DNA of 64,000 nucleotides from CAWVSB01 sp046710535 (lineage in GTDB: Bacteria > Pseudomonadota > Gammaproteobacteria > Pseudomonadales > CAWVSB01): positions 62,001 through 126,000 of the forward strand of contig JBKEHH010000001.1 in assembly GCA_046710535.1 (NCBI GenBank). The letters are read 5' to 3'. The notes below the pieces were generated by a model that worked only from the letters and a program-made list of their open reading frames with translations, did no database searches and was not told the origin of the DNA. Shown one piece after another: positions 45,436 to 55,100 of this stretch (its first letter is position 1; the number at the start of each line of letters is the position of its first letter). A program made the translations under genes and the position numbers.

Positions 45436-45630
45436 ATGCCCAAGATTAAAGTACATAGTGGGGCAGCCAAGCGTTTTAAAAAAACCGGTGCCGGTTTTAA
45501 ACGCAAATCTGCTAATAAGAGTCATATTCTCACAAAAATGTCGACTAAGCGTAAACGTCAGTTGAGAGGTACTTCTATAGTACACCCATCAGACAAAGTA
45601 TTAGTTGCCCGAATGATGCGTGAAGTTTAA
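45436..45630 (+). CDS. rpmI: 50S ribosomal protein L35
   Basis: A 64-residue, very basic protein beginning MPKIKVHSGAAKRFKKTG, the standard L35 N-terminus, with KSHILTKMSTKRKRQLRG in the middle. It lies between infC and rplT as in most bacteria. GCGGAG lies about ten bases before the ATG. Expression in E. coli is controlled by L20 binding upstream; the same may apply here. Confidence 0.97.
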   Translation: MPKIKVHSGAAKRFKKTGAGFKRKSANKSHILTKMSTKRKRQLRGTSIVHPSDKVLVARMMREV

Positions 45631-45661
45631 TCGCGCTAGTTAATTTTAAGAGGATATAGAA

Positions 45662-46018
45662 ATGGCTCGAGTAAAACGTGGTGTGGTGGCTAGACGCCGT
45701 CATAAGAAAGTTCTTAAGCAAGCTAAAGGTTATTACGGGGCACGTAGTCGTGTCTTTCGTGTTGCTAAGCAAGCTGTAATCAAAGCAGGTCAGTATGCCT
45801 ATCGTGACCGTCGTCAGCGTAAGCGTCAGTTTCGTGCTTTGTGGATCACTCGTATCAATGCACAATCACGTGCTAACGGTTTGAATTACAGCTGTTTGAT
45901 TGCGGGACTAAAGAAAAGCAATATAGAGTTGGATCGTCGTGTGTTGGCTGACTTAGCCGTTCATGACAAAGCAGCTTTTGCAGCTATTGTAGGAAAAGCT
46001 AAAGCCGCTCTGGCCTAA
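45662..46018 (+). CDS. rplT: 50S ribosomal protein L20
   Basis: A 118-residue L20 (MARVKRGVVARRRHKKVLKQ), an early-assembling 23S rRNA-binding protein and autorepressor of the infC-rpmI-rplT operon. The conserved middle block is RQRKRQFRALWITRINAQ. AGAGG precedes the ATG. A long hairpin with a T run follows, 48 bases after the stop. Confidence 0.97.
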   Translation: MARVKRGVVARRRHKKVLKQAKGYYGARSRVFRVAKQAVIKAGQYAYRDRRQRKRQFRALWITRINAQSRANGLNYSCLIAGLKKSNIELDRRVLADLAVHDKAAFAAIVGKAKAALA

Positions 46019-46066
46019 TTTTTCACGGTAGCGGACGGCTTTAGTCGTCTTGACTGCAACCCATAG

Positions 46067-46102
46067 AAATAGGGAAAGAGTGAAGACTCTTTCCCTATTT
46101 TT
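46067..46102 (+). terminator. terminator or attenuator upstream of pheS
   Basis: AAATAGGGAAAGAG pairs perfectly over 14 bases with CTCTTTCCCTATTT, loop TGAAGA, then more T. Only 20 bases separate it from the pheS ATG, too little for a promoter, so pheST must be read through it. In E. coli, pheST is attenuated by a Phe-rich leader peptide; no such peptide is visible here. Confidence 0.85.
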
Positions 46103-46122
46103 GTATCGGAGACAATAAGTAG

Positions 46123-47139
46123 ATGTCAGATTTGGAAGCAATTATAAAGGCTGCACTAGCAGCGGTTGAAGTAGCTCGTGATTTACCGGCTTTAGATCAA
46201 GTGCGCGTTCAGTATTTGGGTAAAAAAGGCGAGTTAACTCAGCAGTTAAAGTCGTTAGGTAAGTTGTCGGTAGAAGAACGACCAGCAGCTGGCGCCGCTA
46301 TTAATGCGGCCAAAGAAGTTGTGGCGGCAGCGCTAGACAGTTCTAAAGCAGTGATGGAGCAAGCAGCGATAAATGCAAAGCTTGCTGATGAAACCATTGA
46401 TATAAGTTTACCTGGCAGAGGTCTTACTAGTGGCGGCCTTCATCCTGTGACCCGCACCTTAGAGCGAATAGAAAAATTCTTCCGTGAAGTTGGTTATGAC
46501 GTAGTGGAAGGCCCTGAAATCGAAGATGACTATCATAACTTCGAAGCTTTAAATATTCCTGCGCATCACCCTGCCAGAGCAATGCACGATACGTTTTATA
46601 TCGACCCTACAACGGTACTGCGAACTCATACCTCACCAGTGCAAGTACGCGTAATGGAAAGCTCTGAACCTCCTATTCGTATTATTTGCCCAGGTCGGGT
46701 TTACCGCTGTGATTCCGACGTGACGCATACGCCAATGTTTCATCAGGTTGAAGGTTTGTTGGTTGATAAAAATATCAGTTTCCCTGATTTGAAAGGCACT
46801 ATTGTTGAGTTTTTAAGAGTATTCTTTGAACGCCCATTGGAAGTACGGTTCAGACCGTCATATTTTCCATTCACCGAGCCTTCGGCTGAATTCGATATGG
46901 AATGTGTAATGTGTAACGGTAAGGGTTGCCGTGTATGCAGCAATACCGGCTGGTTAGAGGTCGGTGGCTGCGGCATGGTGCACCCCAAAGTTTTTGAATC
47001 TTCAAATATTGATACTGAAGAATATACAGGCTTTGCTTTTGGTGTCGGCGTTGAGCGCTTGGCGATGCTGCGCTATGGCGTTAACGATTTACGCTTGTTC
47101 TTTGAAAATGATCAGCGGTTTTTAAATCAATTTTCCTAG
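46123..47139 (+). CDS. pheS: phenylalanyl-tRNA synthetase alpha subunit
   Basis: A 338-residue class II synthetase alpha subunit with an N-terminal coiled coil and a catalytic domain (GLHPVTRTLERIEKFFREVG, VEGPEIEDDYHNF, FHQVEGLLVD, GVGVERLAMLRYGVNDLRLF). The lengths and ends are those of Pseudomonas and E. coli PheS. GGAG lies about 12 bases before the ATG. It is followed by pheT, with which it forms an alpha2-beta2 enzyme. Confidence 0.97.
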   Translation: MSDLEAIIKAALAAVEVARDLPALDQVRVQYLGKKGELTQQLKSLGKLSVEERPAAGAAINAAKEVVAAALDSSKAVMEQAAINAKLADETIDISLPGRGLTSGGLHPVTRTLERIEKFFREVGYDVVEGPEIEDDYHNFEALNIPAHHPARAMHDTFYIDPTTVLRTHTSPVQVRVMESSEPPIRIICPGRVYRCDSDVTHTPMFHQVEGLLVDKNISFPDLKGTIVEFLRVFFERPLEVRFRPSYFPFTEPSAEFDMECVMCNGKGCRVCSNTGWLEVGGCGMVHPKVFESSNIDTEEYTGFAFGVGVERLAMLRYGVNDLRLFFENDQRFLNQFS

Positions 47140-47197
47140 CTTAAATAAAGGCTAAGAATAAGTTGTTTCAAGTTGCGACTAACGGAAAACAAAAAAC

Positions 47198-49573
47198 ATG
47201 AAAGTAAGTGAAAATTGGTTGCGAGAGTGGGTAAATCCTTCCATAGCGACAGAAGAAATTGCTAGCCAGCTAACAATGGCTGGGCTTGAAGTTGACGGTG
47301 TGGAAGATTTAACTCCGTCATTTAGCAACGTAGTTGTGGGCGAAATTACCGCGATTGAACAACACCCAGATGCTGACAAACTGCGCGTGTGCCAAGTTAA
47401 TGATGGCGAGACTATTAGCCAAGTAGTGTGCGGCGCCCCCAATGCCCGTCTTGGCCTTAAAGTCCCATTCGCTCAAGTCGGTGCAGTATTGCCAGGTAAT
47501 TTTAAAATTAAAAAGGCCAAGCTACGTGGCGTTGAGTCTTTTGGTATGTTGTGTGCTGAAACTGAGCTTGAAATCGGTACTGACAGCGCCGGCATAATGG
47601 AATTACCGTTAGCTGCGCCGGTAGGAAAAGCGATTGCTGAATACTTAGATTTAAACGACAAAGTAATCGAATTAGATATTACTCCTAACCGTGGTGATTG
47701 TTTCAGTATGTTGGGTGTTGCACGTGAAGTGGGCGTGCTAAATCACTTAGATATTACTGCGCCAGACGCAACCGAGATAGCTAGTGTCAATAGTGATACT
47801 TTTGCTGTGACTCTGAGCGCTAGTGAACATTGCCCGAGCTATGCTGGTCGAGTTATTCGCAACGTCGACATGAGCGTGCCAAGCCCCTTATGGATGCAAG
47901 AAAAACTGCGTCGCGCTGGTCTGCGTTCAATCGATGCGGTGGTTGATGTTACAAATTATGTATTGTTAGAGCTCGGGCAACCAATGCATGTTTTTGATTT
48001 AGCGAAGCTAAATGGCAGTATTGATGTCCGGCTAGCTAAGGCTGGTGAAAAGATAACTTTGTTGGATAACCAAGATATTGAATTAAAAGAAGGCAGCCTT
48101 GTTATAGCCGATCAGTCTGGCCCACAAGCATTGGCTGGCATAATGGGTGGCAAGAATACGTCGGTAACCAGTGCCACCAGAGACGTATTTCTTGAATCCG
48201 CATTTTTCACTCCGCATTTAATTGCCGGTCGCGCTAGAGCATATGGTTTACACACTGACACCTCATTGCGCTACGAGCGTGGGGTTGATTTTTCTGGTCA
48301 GAAGCGTGCTATTGAAAGAGCGACCGCTTTGCTATTAGGTATTGTTGGCGGTGAGCCTGGCCCGGTAGTAGAAGTTGTTGATGAAACTAATTTACCAGAC
48401 CGCAGTCCAGTGACCCTGCGTAAGGCCAGAATTAAGCGAGTACTCGGCCTTGAGTTTACTGATGCGGAAGTAGTGGAGAACCTTAGCCGCTTAGGTATGC
48501 AGGTGAGCTCTGTTGATGATGGTTGGGTAGTTGATCCGCCAAGCTGGCGCTTTGATATAGCCATTGAGGCAGATCTGCTGGAAGAATTGGCGCGTTTGTA
48601 TGGTTATAACCGCCTCCCAGTTGCTGCACCGACTGTTGCGCTAAGCTTGAAAGAGGGAGATGAGTCAAAAGTTGAATTGTCTACATTACGATATGACCTG
48701 ATTAGCCGCGGCTATAGTGAAGTGATTACTTATAGTTTTATTGCTCCTGAGCTACTAGCGAAGTTTGAGCCTGATGCGTCTCCAGTTGAGCTAATGAATC
48801 CTATATCAGCCGATATGGCGGTAATGCGGACTAGTTTATGGCCTGGGTTGGTGTCAACTATCATGCATAACTTGAATCGACAGCAAGAGAGCGTGAGCTT
48901 TTTCGAGTCTGGGCTGCGTTTTGTTAAAACTGGCGACAAGCTAGTACAAGACAAAATGCTAGCAGGTGCTATATGTGGATGGCGAGAAGCTGAAAATTGG
49001 GTAAACAAGCCAGATAAGGTCGATTTTTACGACATTAAAGGCGATGTTGAAGCTTTGCTAAGTCACACCTGTGAGACGCAAGCGTTCACTTTTGAGGCAA
49101 GAGAGCATTCGGCGCTGCATCCGGGGCAAAGTGCCGCTATTGTAAAACAAGGTAAGGTTGTCGGCTGGTTGGGGGCTATACATCCGCAGTTACAGCAGCA
49201 GTTAGACTTAACCGAAGTGGTGTTCTTGTTTGAAATAGAGTTAGCGGCAATTCAAACTGCTAAGCTGCCAGAATTTAGTGAGTTGTCTAAATTTCCAGAG
49301 GTAAGGCGTGATATTGCCGTTATTGTTGATGAGTCTGTGACCAGTGACCAAGTAATGAAGGCTATCCGTGAGAAAGGTGGCGAAAAGTTAACAGACCTCA
49401 CTCTATTTGACATATATCGCGGCAAAGGCATTGAAATACAAAGAAAAAGTTTAGCTCTGGGCTTGACCTTCAGGGACAGTTCGCGCACTCTTAGGGACGA
49501 TGAAATTAATAAAATAATTGATCAGGTTATAGAATCGCTGTCTGCTACCTGCGGAGCGACCCTAAGGAATTAA
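47198..49573 (+). CDS. pheT: phenylalanyl-tRNA synthetase beta subunit
   Basis: A 791-residue beta subunit: tRNA-binding EMAP-like domain (about residues 40-150, with HPDADKLRVCQVN), B3/B4 editing domain, B5 domain, core, and a C-terminal ferredoxin-fold anticodon-binding domain (SKFPEVRRDIAVIVDE). It edits mischarged Tyr-tRNA(Phe). The length is full. It lies eight bases before ihfA. Confidence 0.97.
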   Translation: MKVSENWLREWVNPSIATEEIASQLTMAGLEVDGVEDLTPSFSNVVVGEITAIEQHPDADKLRVCQVNDGETISQVVCGAPNARLGLKVPFAQVGAVLPGNFKIKKAKLRGVESFGMLCAETELEIGTDSAGIMELPLAAPVGKAIAEYLDLNDKVIELDITPNRGDCFSMLGVAREVGVLNHLDITAPDATEIASVNSDTFAVTLSASEHCPSYAGRVIRNVDMSVPSPLWMQEKLRRAGLRSIDAVVDVTNYVLLELGQPMHVFDLAKLNGSIDVRLAKAGEKITLLDNQDIELKEGSLVIADQSGPQALAGIMGGKNTSVTSATRDVFLESAFFTPHLIAGRARAYGLHTDTSLRYERGVDFSGQKRAIERATALLLGIVGGEPGPVVEVVDETNLPDRSPVTLRKARIKRVLGLEFTDAEVVENLSRLGMQVSSVDDGWVVDPPSWRFDIAIEADLLEELARLYGYNRLPVAAPTVALSLKEGDESKVELSTLRYDLISRGYSEVITYSFIAPELLAKFEPDASPVELMNPISADMAVMRTSLWPGLVSTIMHNLNRQQESVSFFESGLRFVKTGDKLVQDKMLAGAICGWREAENWVNKPDKVDFYDIKGDVEALLSHTCETQAFTFEAREHSALHPGQSAAIVKQGKVVGWLGAIHPQLQQQLDLTEVVFLFEIELAAIQTAKLPEFSELSKFPEVRRDIAVIVDESVTSDQVMKAIREKGGEKLTDLTLFDIYRGKGIEIQRKSLALGLTFRDSSRTLRDDEINKIIDQVIESLSATCGATLRN

Positions 49574-49580
49574 GAGACTG

Positions 49581-49889
49581 ATGACGAACGCTTTAACCAA
49601 GGCAGATTTAGCCGATATCCTGTTTGATGAGCTAGGGCTTAACAAACGCGAGGCAAAAGAGGTCGTGGAGCTTTTTTTTGAAGAAATACGCCAAGCTTTG
49701 GAGAATAACCAGCAGGTTAAACTTTCAGGCTTTGGTAATTTCGATTTAAGAGACAAAAGTGAGCGTCCAGGGCGTAATCCTAAGACTGGTGAAGAAATAC
49801 CTATCTCAGCGCGCCGGGTAGTGACCTTCAAACCTGGCCAGAAGTTAAAAGCACGAGTGGAAGCGTATGCTGGAACCGAGTCAGAATAA
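49581..49889 (+). CDS. ihfA: integration host factor subunit alpha
   Basis: A 102-residue HU/IHF-fold protein beginning MTNALTKADLADILFDELGL, with the beta-arm block GFGNFDLRDKSERPGRNPKTGE and VTFKPGQKLKARVE. It partners the ihfB product encoded at 29350 in the same window. It is cotranscribed with pheT, as in E. coli and Pseudomonas, and its end overlaps the MerR gene. Confidence 0.96.
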   Translation: MTNALTKADLADILFDELGLNKREAKEVVELFFEEIRQALENNQQVKLSGFGNFDLRDKSERPGRNPKTGEEIPISARRVVTFKPGQKLKARVEAYAGTESE

Positions 49890-50223
49890 CGAATTACCGC
49901 CGATACCGGCCAAACGTTATTTCACTATTGGTGAAGTAAGCGAGCTCTGCGATGTAAAGCCTCATGTCCTACGTTATTGGGAACAAGAATTTCCGCAGTT
50001 AAAACCAGTAAAACGTCGTGGTAATCGCCGCTATTATCAACGTCAAGACGTGTTGATGATTCGCCAAATAAGAAGCTTGTTATACGAGCAAGGTTTTACT
50101 ATTGGTGGCGCAAGGTTGCGTATGTCTAGTGCCGATGCCAAAGACGATTCAACTCATTTTAAGCAGCTAATCAAGCAAATGGTTGCTGAGCTAGAAGATC
50201 TGTTAAAAGATCTTAAAAGTTAA
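49867..50223 (+). CDS. MerR-family transcriptional regulator
   Basis: A 118-residue MerR regulator: helix-turn-helix RYFTIGEVSELCDVKPHVLR, then YWEQEFPQLKPVKRRGNRRYYQ, and a short C-terminal coiled coil. There is no metal-binding or effector domain, as in the small MerR protein that follows ihfA in Pseudomonas. It overlaps ihfA by 23 bases. The target is not known. Confidence 0.92.
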   Translation: MLEPSQNNELPPIPAKRYFTIGEVSELCDVKPHVLRYWEQEFPQLKPVKRRGNRRYYQRQDVLMIRQIRSLLYEQGFTIGGARLRMSSADAKDDSTHFKQLIKQMVAELEDLLKDLKS

Positions 50224-50232
50224 TTTATCTCG

Positions 50233-50261
50233 TTCACATTAAAGTCTTGTTGCGCTATAGT
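50233..50261 (+). promoter_or_regulatory. tRNA-Pro promoter
   Basis: TTCACA (-35, five of six consensus bases) and TATAGT (-10) are 17 bases apart and are followed by the GC-rich discriminator TGCCGCCGC. Confidence 0.75.
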
Positions 50262-50298
50262 TGCCGCCGCTTTAATTAACTCAAAACACTGAAGCATT

Positions 50299-50375
50299 CG
50301 GGGCGTAGCGCAGTCTGGTAGCGCACTACACTGGGGGTGTAGGGGTCGCAGGTTCGAATCCTGCCGTTCCGACCA
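50299..50375 (+). tRNA. tRNA-Pro (anticodon GGG)
   Basis: 77 bases: acceptor CGGGGCG pairing with CGTTCCG (two G-U pairs), D arm GCGCAGTCTGGTAGCGC, anticodon arm CTACA-CTGGGGG-TGTAG with anticodon GGG, T arm with GGTTCGAATCC, and an encoded CCA end. Confidence 0.96.
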
Positions 50376-50401
50376 ATTAATCGTTAAACACATTAACTTA
50401 G

Positions 50402-50427
50402 AAGCCAGCTTATCCGCTGGCTTTTTT
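50402..50427 (+). terminator. terminator of tRNA-Pro
   Basis: AAGCCAGC and GCTGGCTT pair over eight bases around TTATCC, followed by a T run. Confidence 0.92.
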
Positions 50428-50560
50428 GTGCGCGGGTGTTTATGCCCAGTATATGCCCAACATATTTAATTGCTTTTAATGCCTGTTTTTGATCTGTAAT
50501 TTATTTGATGTTAGTTTTAGATACAAGAAAGTATATGGTTAAACTTAGAGGATTGAGCCA

Positions 50561-50706
50561 ATGTTTTGTAGAATTATATTTTTGGTTGTGGCTTTTATGT
50601 CAGCTCAGGCAAATGCTAAAGATGATAAAGGCCAAGCGATGGTTCATGGGCTTGGGATATTTAGCTGCGGTAAATATCTTAACTTTTTGGATGGCCCTAG
50701 TAAGTC
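50561..50706 (+). pseudogene. small secreted protein gene truncated by an insertion sequence
   Basis: AGAGGA precedes ATG 50561. The frame encodes a signal peptide (MFCRIIFLVVAFMSAQANA) and then DDKGQAMVHGLGIFSCGKYL.., about 49 residues, before it runs into the left end of the IS at 50707; read on, it stops within the IS at 50740. The sequence right of the IS does not continue the protein, so the 3' part was lost. The family is not recognised. Confidence 0.65.
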
Positions 50707-50732
50707 TGATCCCCTCCACAGAAACTGTACAC
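50707..50732. repeat. IS inverted repeat, left end
   Basis: 26 bases starting TGATCCCCTCCACAG and ending AAACTGTACAC; matches the right end at 18 or more positions. Confidence 0.85.
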
Positions 50733-50736
50733 GGAG

Positions 50737-51635
50737 TTAAGCGACATTCAGTTGCTCAAATTGTGTAGGGCTTAAATATCCTATCGCACTATGACGACGA
50801 GTTAAATTATAATCGACCTCTATATATTCGAAGATTGCCTGGCGCATTTGCTCTCGATTTCTCAGTGGCTCATCGTGAACGGCTTCAACTTTTAGAGAAT
50901 GGAAAAAACGTTCTACACAGGCGTTGTCCCAGCAGTTACCTTTTCAACTCATGTTTTGTTTGAGTTGATGATCACGCAATAGTTCGCGGCAAGCGTGAGA
51001 GCAATACTGGCTGCCTCGATCGCTATGTACGATAACGCCTTTAGGAAGGCTTCGCTTGAACAATGCCATTTTCAATGCGTCGCAAGCTAATGATGACTGC
51101 ATACGCGGTGCCATCGACCAACCAATTACGCTACGTGAGTACATATCTATGATCACTGCCAGATACAGCCACCCTTCGGATGTATAAAGATAAGTAATAT
51201 CGCCAGCCCATTTCTGATTGGGAGCAGTAGCTGTAAGTCTCTAGCCAGAATGTTTTTAGCGATTGGATAGCTATGGTTACTATCGGTCGTCACCTTAAAA
51301 CGCCTTATAGCCTTGCCGTTAAGCCTTGTTTGCGCATGCAATAGTTTTAATATTGCAGAAATATCCTTGAGCTTCAAGGTCATACTGAATGCGCACGACC
51401 CCAGAACGTTGTTTACTTAATTGAAAAGTATCAAAGATAAGATCATCGCGACGCAAGCGCTCCAGTGCCTGCTTGGGCAGCACGCCGCGCCGCTCAAACC
51501 AATGCTGATACCTGCTTCGCGACAGCGGAGTTCGCGTGCCATCATTGTAATCGTGTGATAACGTCGATGTTCTAGAACGAACTCGAAGCGCTTCACTTGT
51601 GATTCTTGGCGAAGTAGGTAACCGCCTTTTTTAGG
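50737..51635 (-). pseudogene. IS3-family transposase OrfB, broken
   Basis: Reassembled across frames, the minus strand encodes an IS3 DDE integrase: FVLEHRRYHTITMMAREL at the N-terminus, then AVIIDMYSRSVIGWSMA, VIVHSDRGSQYCS (second Asp) and GNCWDNACVERFFHSLKVE (Glu), ending QFEQLNVA. Lesions include a frameshift after MMAREL, further shifts and stops in the middle, and a TGA in place of the Arg codon of MSRKGNCWDNA. The product cannot be active. Normal expression would come from a -1 frameshift on orfA at AAAAAAG (51626-51632). Confidence 0.85.
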
Positions 51636-51871
51636 ATTTCTAGCGCCTCTTTTTGCTTAGCTAGCTCTCGTTTCAGTCGAGCATTTTTAGTGGCAAGATA
51701 ACTATCGCGCTCAACGTCCGTAAAGTCATGCATCATAGTTTTGCGCCAATCGTAAATCTGCGAAGGGCTAATAGATAGTTGCGTAGCCGCTTTCGCTACA
51801 GTACTTCGTTCAGTCAACTTAATAGCTTCGGCCTTGAATTCACGGCTGTACTTTATTTTTGGTCTTGTAAT
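51593..51871 (-). pseudogene. IS3-family transposase OrfA, start codon lost
   Basis: A helix-turn-helix protein of about 92 residues: TRPKIKYSREFKAEAIKLT, then VAKAATQLSISPSQIYDW, and a leucine-zipper tail ending TYFAKNHK. The expected ATG before TRPK is ATT (51869-51871), and a TGA lies two codons before it. An internal start would give a 74-residue product lacking the first helix. The slippery sequence for the OrfAB fusion is still present near its 3' end. Confidence 0.75.
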
Positions 51872-51906
51872 ATGTCACCTCTAGGTTAAGTTTAACGCTT
51901 AATGAG

Positions 51907-51932
51907 GTGTACAGTTTTAGCGGTAGGTATCA
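51907..51932. repeat. IS inverted repeat, right end
   Basis: 26 bases, GTGTACAGTTT at the inner side and GGTATCA at the outer side; an inverted match to the left end at 50707-50732. Confidence 0.85.
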
Positions 51933-52153
51933 GTTTTTCGTGCATTATTTTTAGATTCGCATCGTAAAAATTACAGTATCACTTGGTTAATTTACAATAT
52001 TGAAACACGGTCTTACATCAGAGTCGTGCTCTAGCGAGCGCTTCTGTTTAGTGGACGTTATCCCTCATGCTAGTGTGGATAAAGCTATTTAAATAGGCCT
52101 CACTTAGGTAAACCGGTGGCTATTACTTGTTTTGGTGTGATGGCGGTTTTTAA

Positions 52154-55100
52154 ATGATTTATGTGTTGTTTGTCGATAGGGAATATTGGCAGTTACGCGA
52201 AGATGGCGTACTGGTTAAATTGACTGAAGAACAGTATCAAGATCTTGAACAATCCCCTGACAATCTTGTATTAGTACAAGGAAACACTTCTACCGATTCA
52301 GCCAGTCAGGATGATCTAGTCTCAGACTCCTCGCTGGCAGTTTTTTTCGCGGGATTGTCGCGCATTAGTCCAAATCTGTTACCAGAATCTGGTTATCAAA
52401 CTGGGCAGGTTAAAAGTCTATTTGAAAATATTGAGCAGCGCCCATTAAATGAGAGTGAGCTGCCGCCACCCATTCCTGGCGATGCAGAAATATCGGTAGC
52501 CATTGATGATGGCGGTGATGGTTTTATCAATACTTTTGAAGTGGCTCTGGCTGATATATTTGGCGAAACTTTAAATATATTTGATCGCCAGCCTGTTGTG
52601 ATTAATCTACGCGATAGTGATGGTTTGGAATTAGAATTTGTTACCACAATAAATAGTGGTCAATTCTCGATACCTGATGCAGATTTATCTAGACTTGCCC
52701 AAGGCGAACTAATTGTCACTGCAACTGCTACCGACTTATATGGCAACTCTATTGCCGCAACAGATCAGTCTATTATTGATACTTTGGCACTAATTACTGA
52801 CGATATTGTTTTTAATTCGGGCGATGTTATTAACGCGGCAGATTTATCTAGTATGGATATTTCTGGCTCAACATCTGAAATTGATGCTGGTCAGCAAATC
52901 CGCATTGTTTACAGCGATGAAAATGCGCTGGAAATTGTTGTTGTTACCAGTATTGATGCAGATGGCAATTATTCTATTGCTGGCGTTGATCTTTCTGCCC
53001 TAGCTGATGGACCGATAAATGTATCGTTAAGTAGCGTCGATATTCCAGGTAATACGGTTGTCAGAGAAACCGTGATTGAAAAGGATACGCAGGCGGCTAT
53101 TACTGTTAAATTTGACGGCGAGCTGCCTTACCATATTATTGATTTAGCCAATGTGACATTAAGTGGTCAAGTGACCGGTGTTGAACCGGGGCAGGTAGTC
53201 ACAGTTACGGTTACTGATAGCATGCGTTCTGTACAAGTTGAGGCAGTAGTGCTTGCTGATCGAAGCTGGCAAACTAGCGAGTTAAACTTTCTAACGTTTA
53301 ACAATGGTCCCTTGTTGGCAGATGTCAGTGTTGCTGATTTAGCGGGTAACCCGGCGGTTGATAATACCGCTACCGTGCTCTATGAAATTCCTGCTGATGC
53401 AGCTATCACTATTAATATTGAAGATAATGGTGACGGCTTTATCAACATGTTTGAAGTTGATTTGGTGAATATATTTGGCACCACGAATAATGTGTCGGAT
53501 CGCTTACCGATACTGATTAGGGTAGAGGATAGTGTTGGCGGTCGGCTGAATTTTATTAAGACATCCAGTGCTGGTGCGTTCTCGTTAGACCCTCAAGATC
53601 TATCGGGTCTTGCTCAAGGTGCTGTTGTGGTGACGGCGAGTGCAATAGATTTTTATGGTAATACCCTGAGTGCTACGGATAGTTCGGTTATAGATACGTT
53701 GGCGTTGATTAACGACGATATTGCCTTCAACGCGGGCGATGTTATTAATGCGGCAGAAGAATCTAGTGTCGATATTTCAGGCACAACCGCTGAAATTGAT
53801 GTTGGTCAGCAAATTCGTATTGTGTTCAGTGACCAAAATACGCTAGAGATTGAAGTTTTCACGAATATTATTGATGCCGCCGGAAATTATTCGGCTCTAA
53901 ACACTAACCTTTCTACTTTGGCTGAGGGACCAATAAACGTTACTTTAAGCAGTGTTGATATTGCTGGTAATACCGTCTCTAGAACAACCGTTATTAACAA
54001 AGATACTATCGCCACCATTGATGTTGTTTTTGATGGCAGCCCGCCCTATGGAGCAGATGAAATTGCGACAGTTACAGTCAGCGGAACAACGGTTGGTGTA
54101 GACGCAGACCAAATTGTTAGTGTTAATATTACCGATGGCGTAAATAGTGTCGATACAACAGCAAGCGTTTTAGCCAATGGCAGTTGGCAGATCGTCGGGG
54201 AAAACCTAACGGGATTTAATGATGGAGCGTTGACTGCAACCGCAAGCGTTGTTGATTTAGCGGGTAACCCAGCCACTGACAGTGCGCTAACAGGGATAGA
54301 CACGATGGCATCTATCGATATTGTTACTGATATCGAAGCCATAGATATAAATGCGCTGCGTGATGGCGATACAGTTACGATCAATGGAACGGTTACTGAT
54401 GTAGAGATTGGTCGCACCGTCACTCTCAGATTTTATGACAGTGATGGTGTTGAGCAAACATTTACGACTTTGGTTGAGGCCGGTGGTTTATGGGATGTAG
54501 ACGTTGCAGTCACTGATCTTGGTCGATTTAATTCATGGCAGTTAGAAGCATCTGTTGCCGACATTGCTGGAAATATAGCGGTTGATGATACCCCATCATT
54601 AGACGTTCCGACTTTAGTAACCTTATCTGAAGGCGCATTAATAGCTAACCCTAGTTATGCCGACGACTCTACGATTCGTATTGTTGGTTATGACACGCTA
54701 ATGTTAAATACAGTCCAGTCAAATCTGGAATTGCTGGAATCTAGTGGGTCTTTATTGACTGTAGTGGTAGCTCTCGACGGGAAAAGTTTAACGGCTAATG
54801 CTGGGGGGACTGAAGTTTTAACCGCAGTAATTAATGTCGATGACACGGTAACAGTTACTTTGTTTCAGCCAATTACACAGCCTGTTGGTAGTGATGTCTC
54901 TTTCTCAAGTATTGGTGTGCTCGCGACACAAAATGACGCTGATGGAACCAGTGAAATAGTTGCAGTAAATATTCCAATTATTATTCGTGAGAGTGTTACT
55001 TTCACTGTTGATGATTCTTACAGCGCAGTCGAACAAGTGATTACCTCGGGTAATGTATTTGATAATGATGTGCTGCTAGAGGGCCCGCTGACAATTGTTG

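Larger units (their letters stand above)
50707..51932 (-). mobile_element. degenerate IS3-family insertion sequence
   Basis: 1,226 bases bounded by 26-base imperfect inverted repeats that begin TGAT and share AAACTGTACAC at their inner ends. It carries the two overlapping frames of an IS3 element on the minus strand (orfA, orfB), both damaged. The bases flanking each end (AAGTC on the left, GTTTT on the right) do not match, so no target-site duplication is seen; the element may have been rearranged after insertion. It separates the truncated secreted-protein gene from the giant adhesin gene. Confidence 0.9.

Noticed and set aside
50505..50768. Hypothetical 87-residue membrane-like ORF
   Set aside because: It overlaps the signal-peptide-bearing frame at 50561 in another frame and runs into the IS; it is a shadow.
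52154..52500. LapG cleavage site in the adhesin N-terminus
   Set aside because: No TAAG or similar dialanine motif is visible in the first 110 residues.
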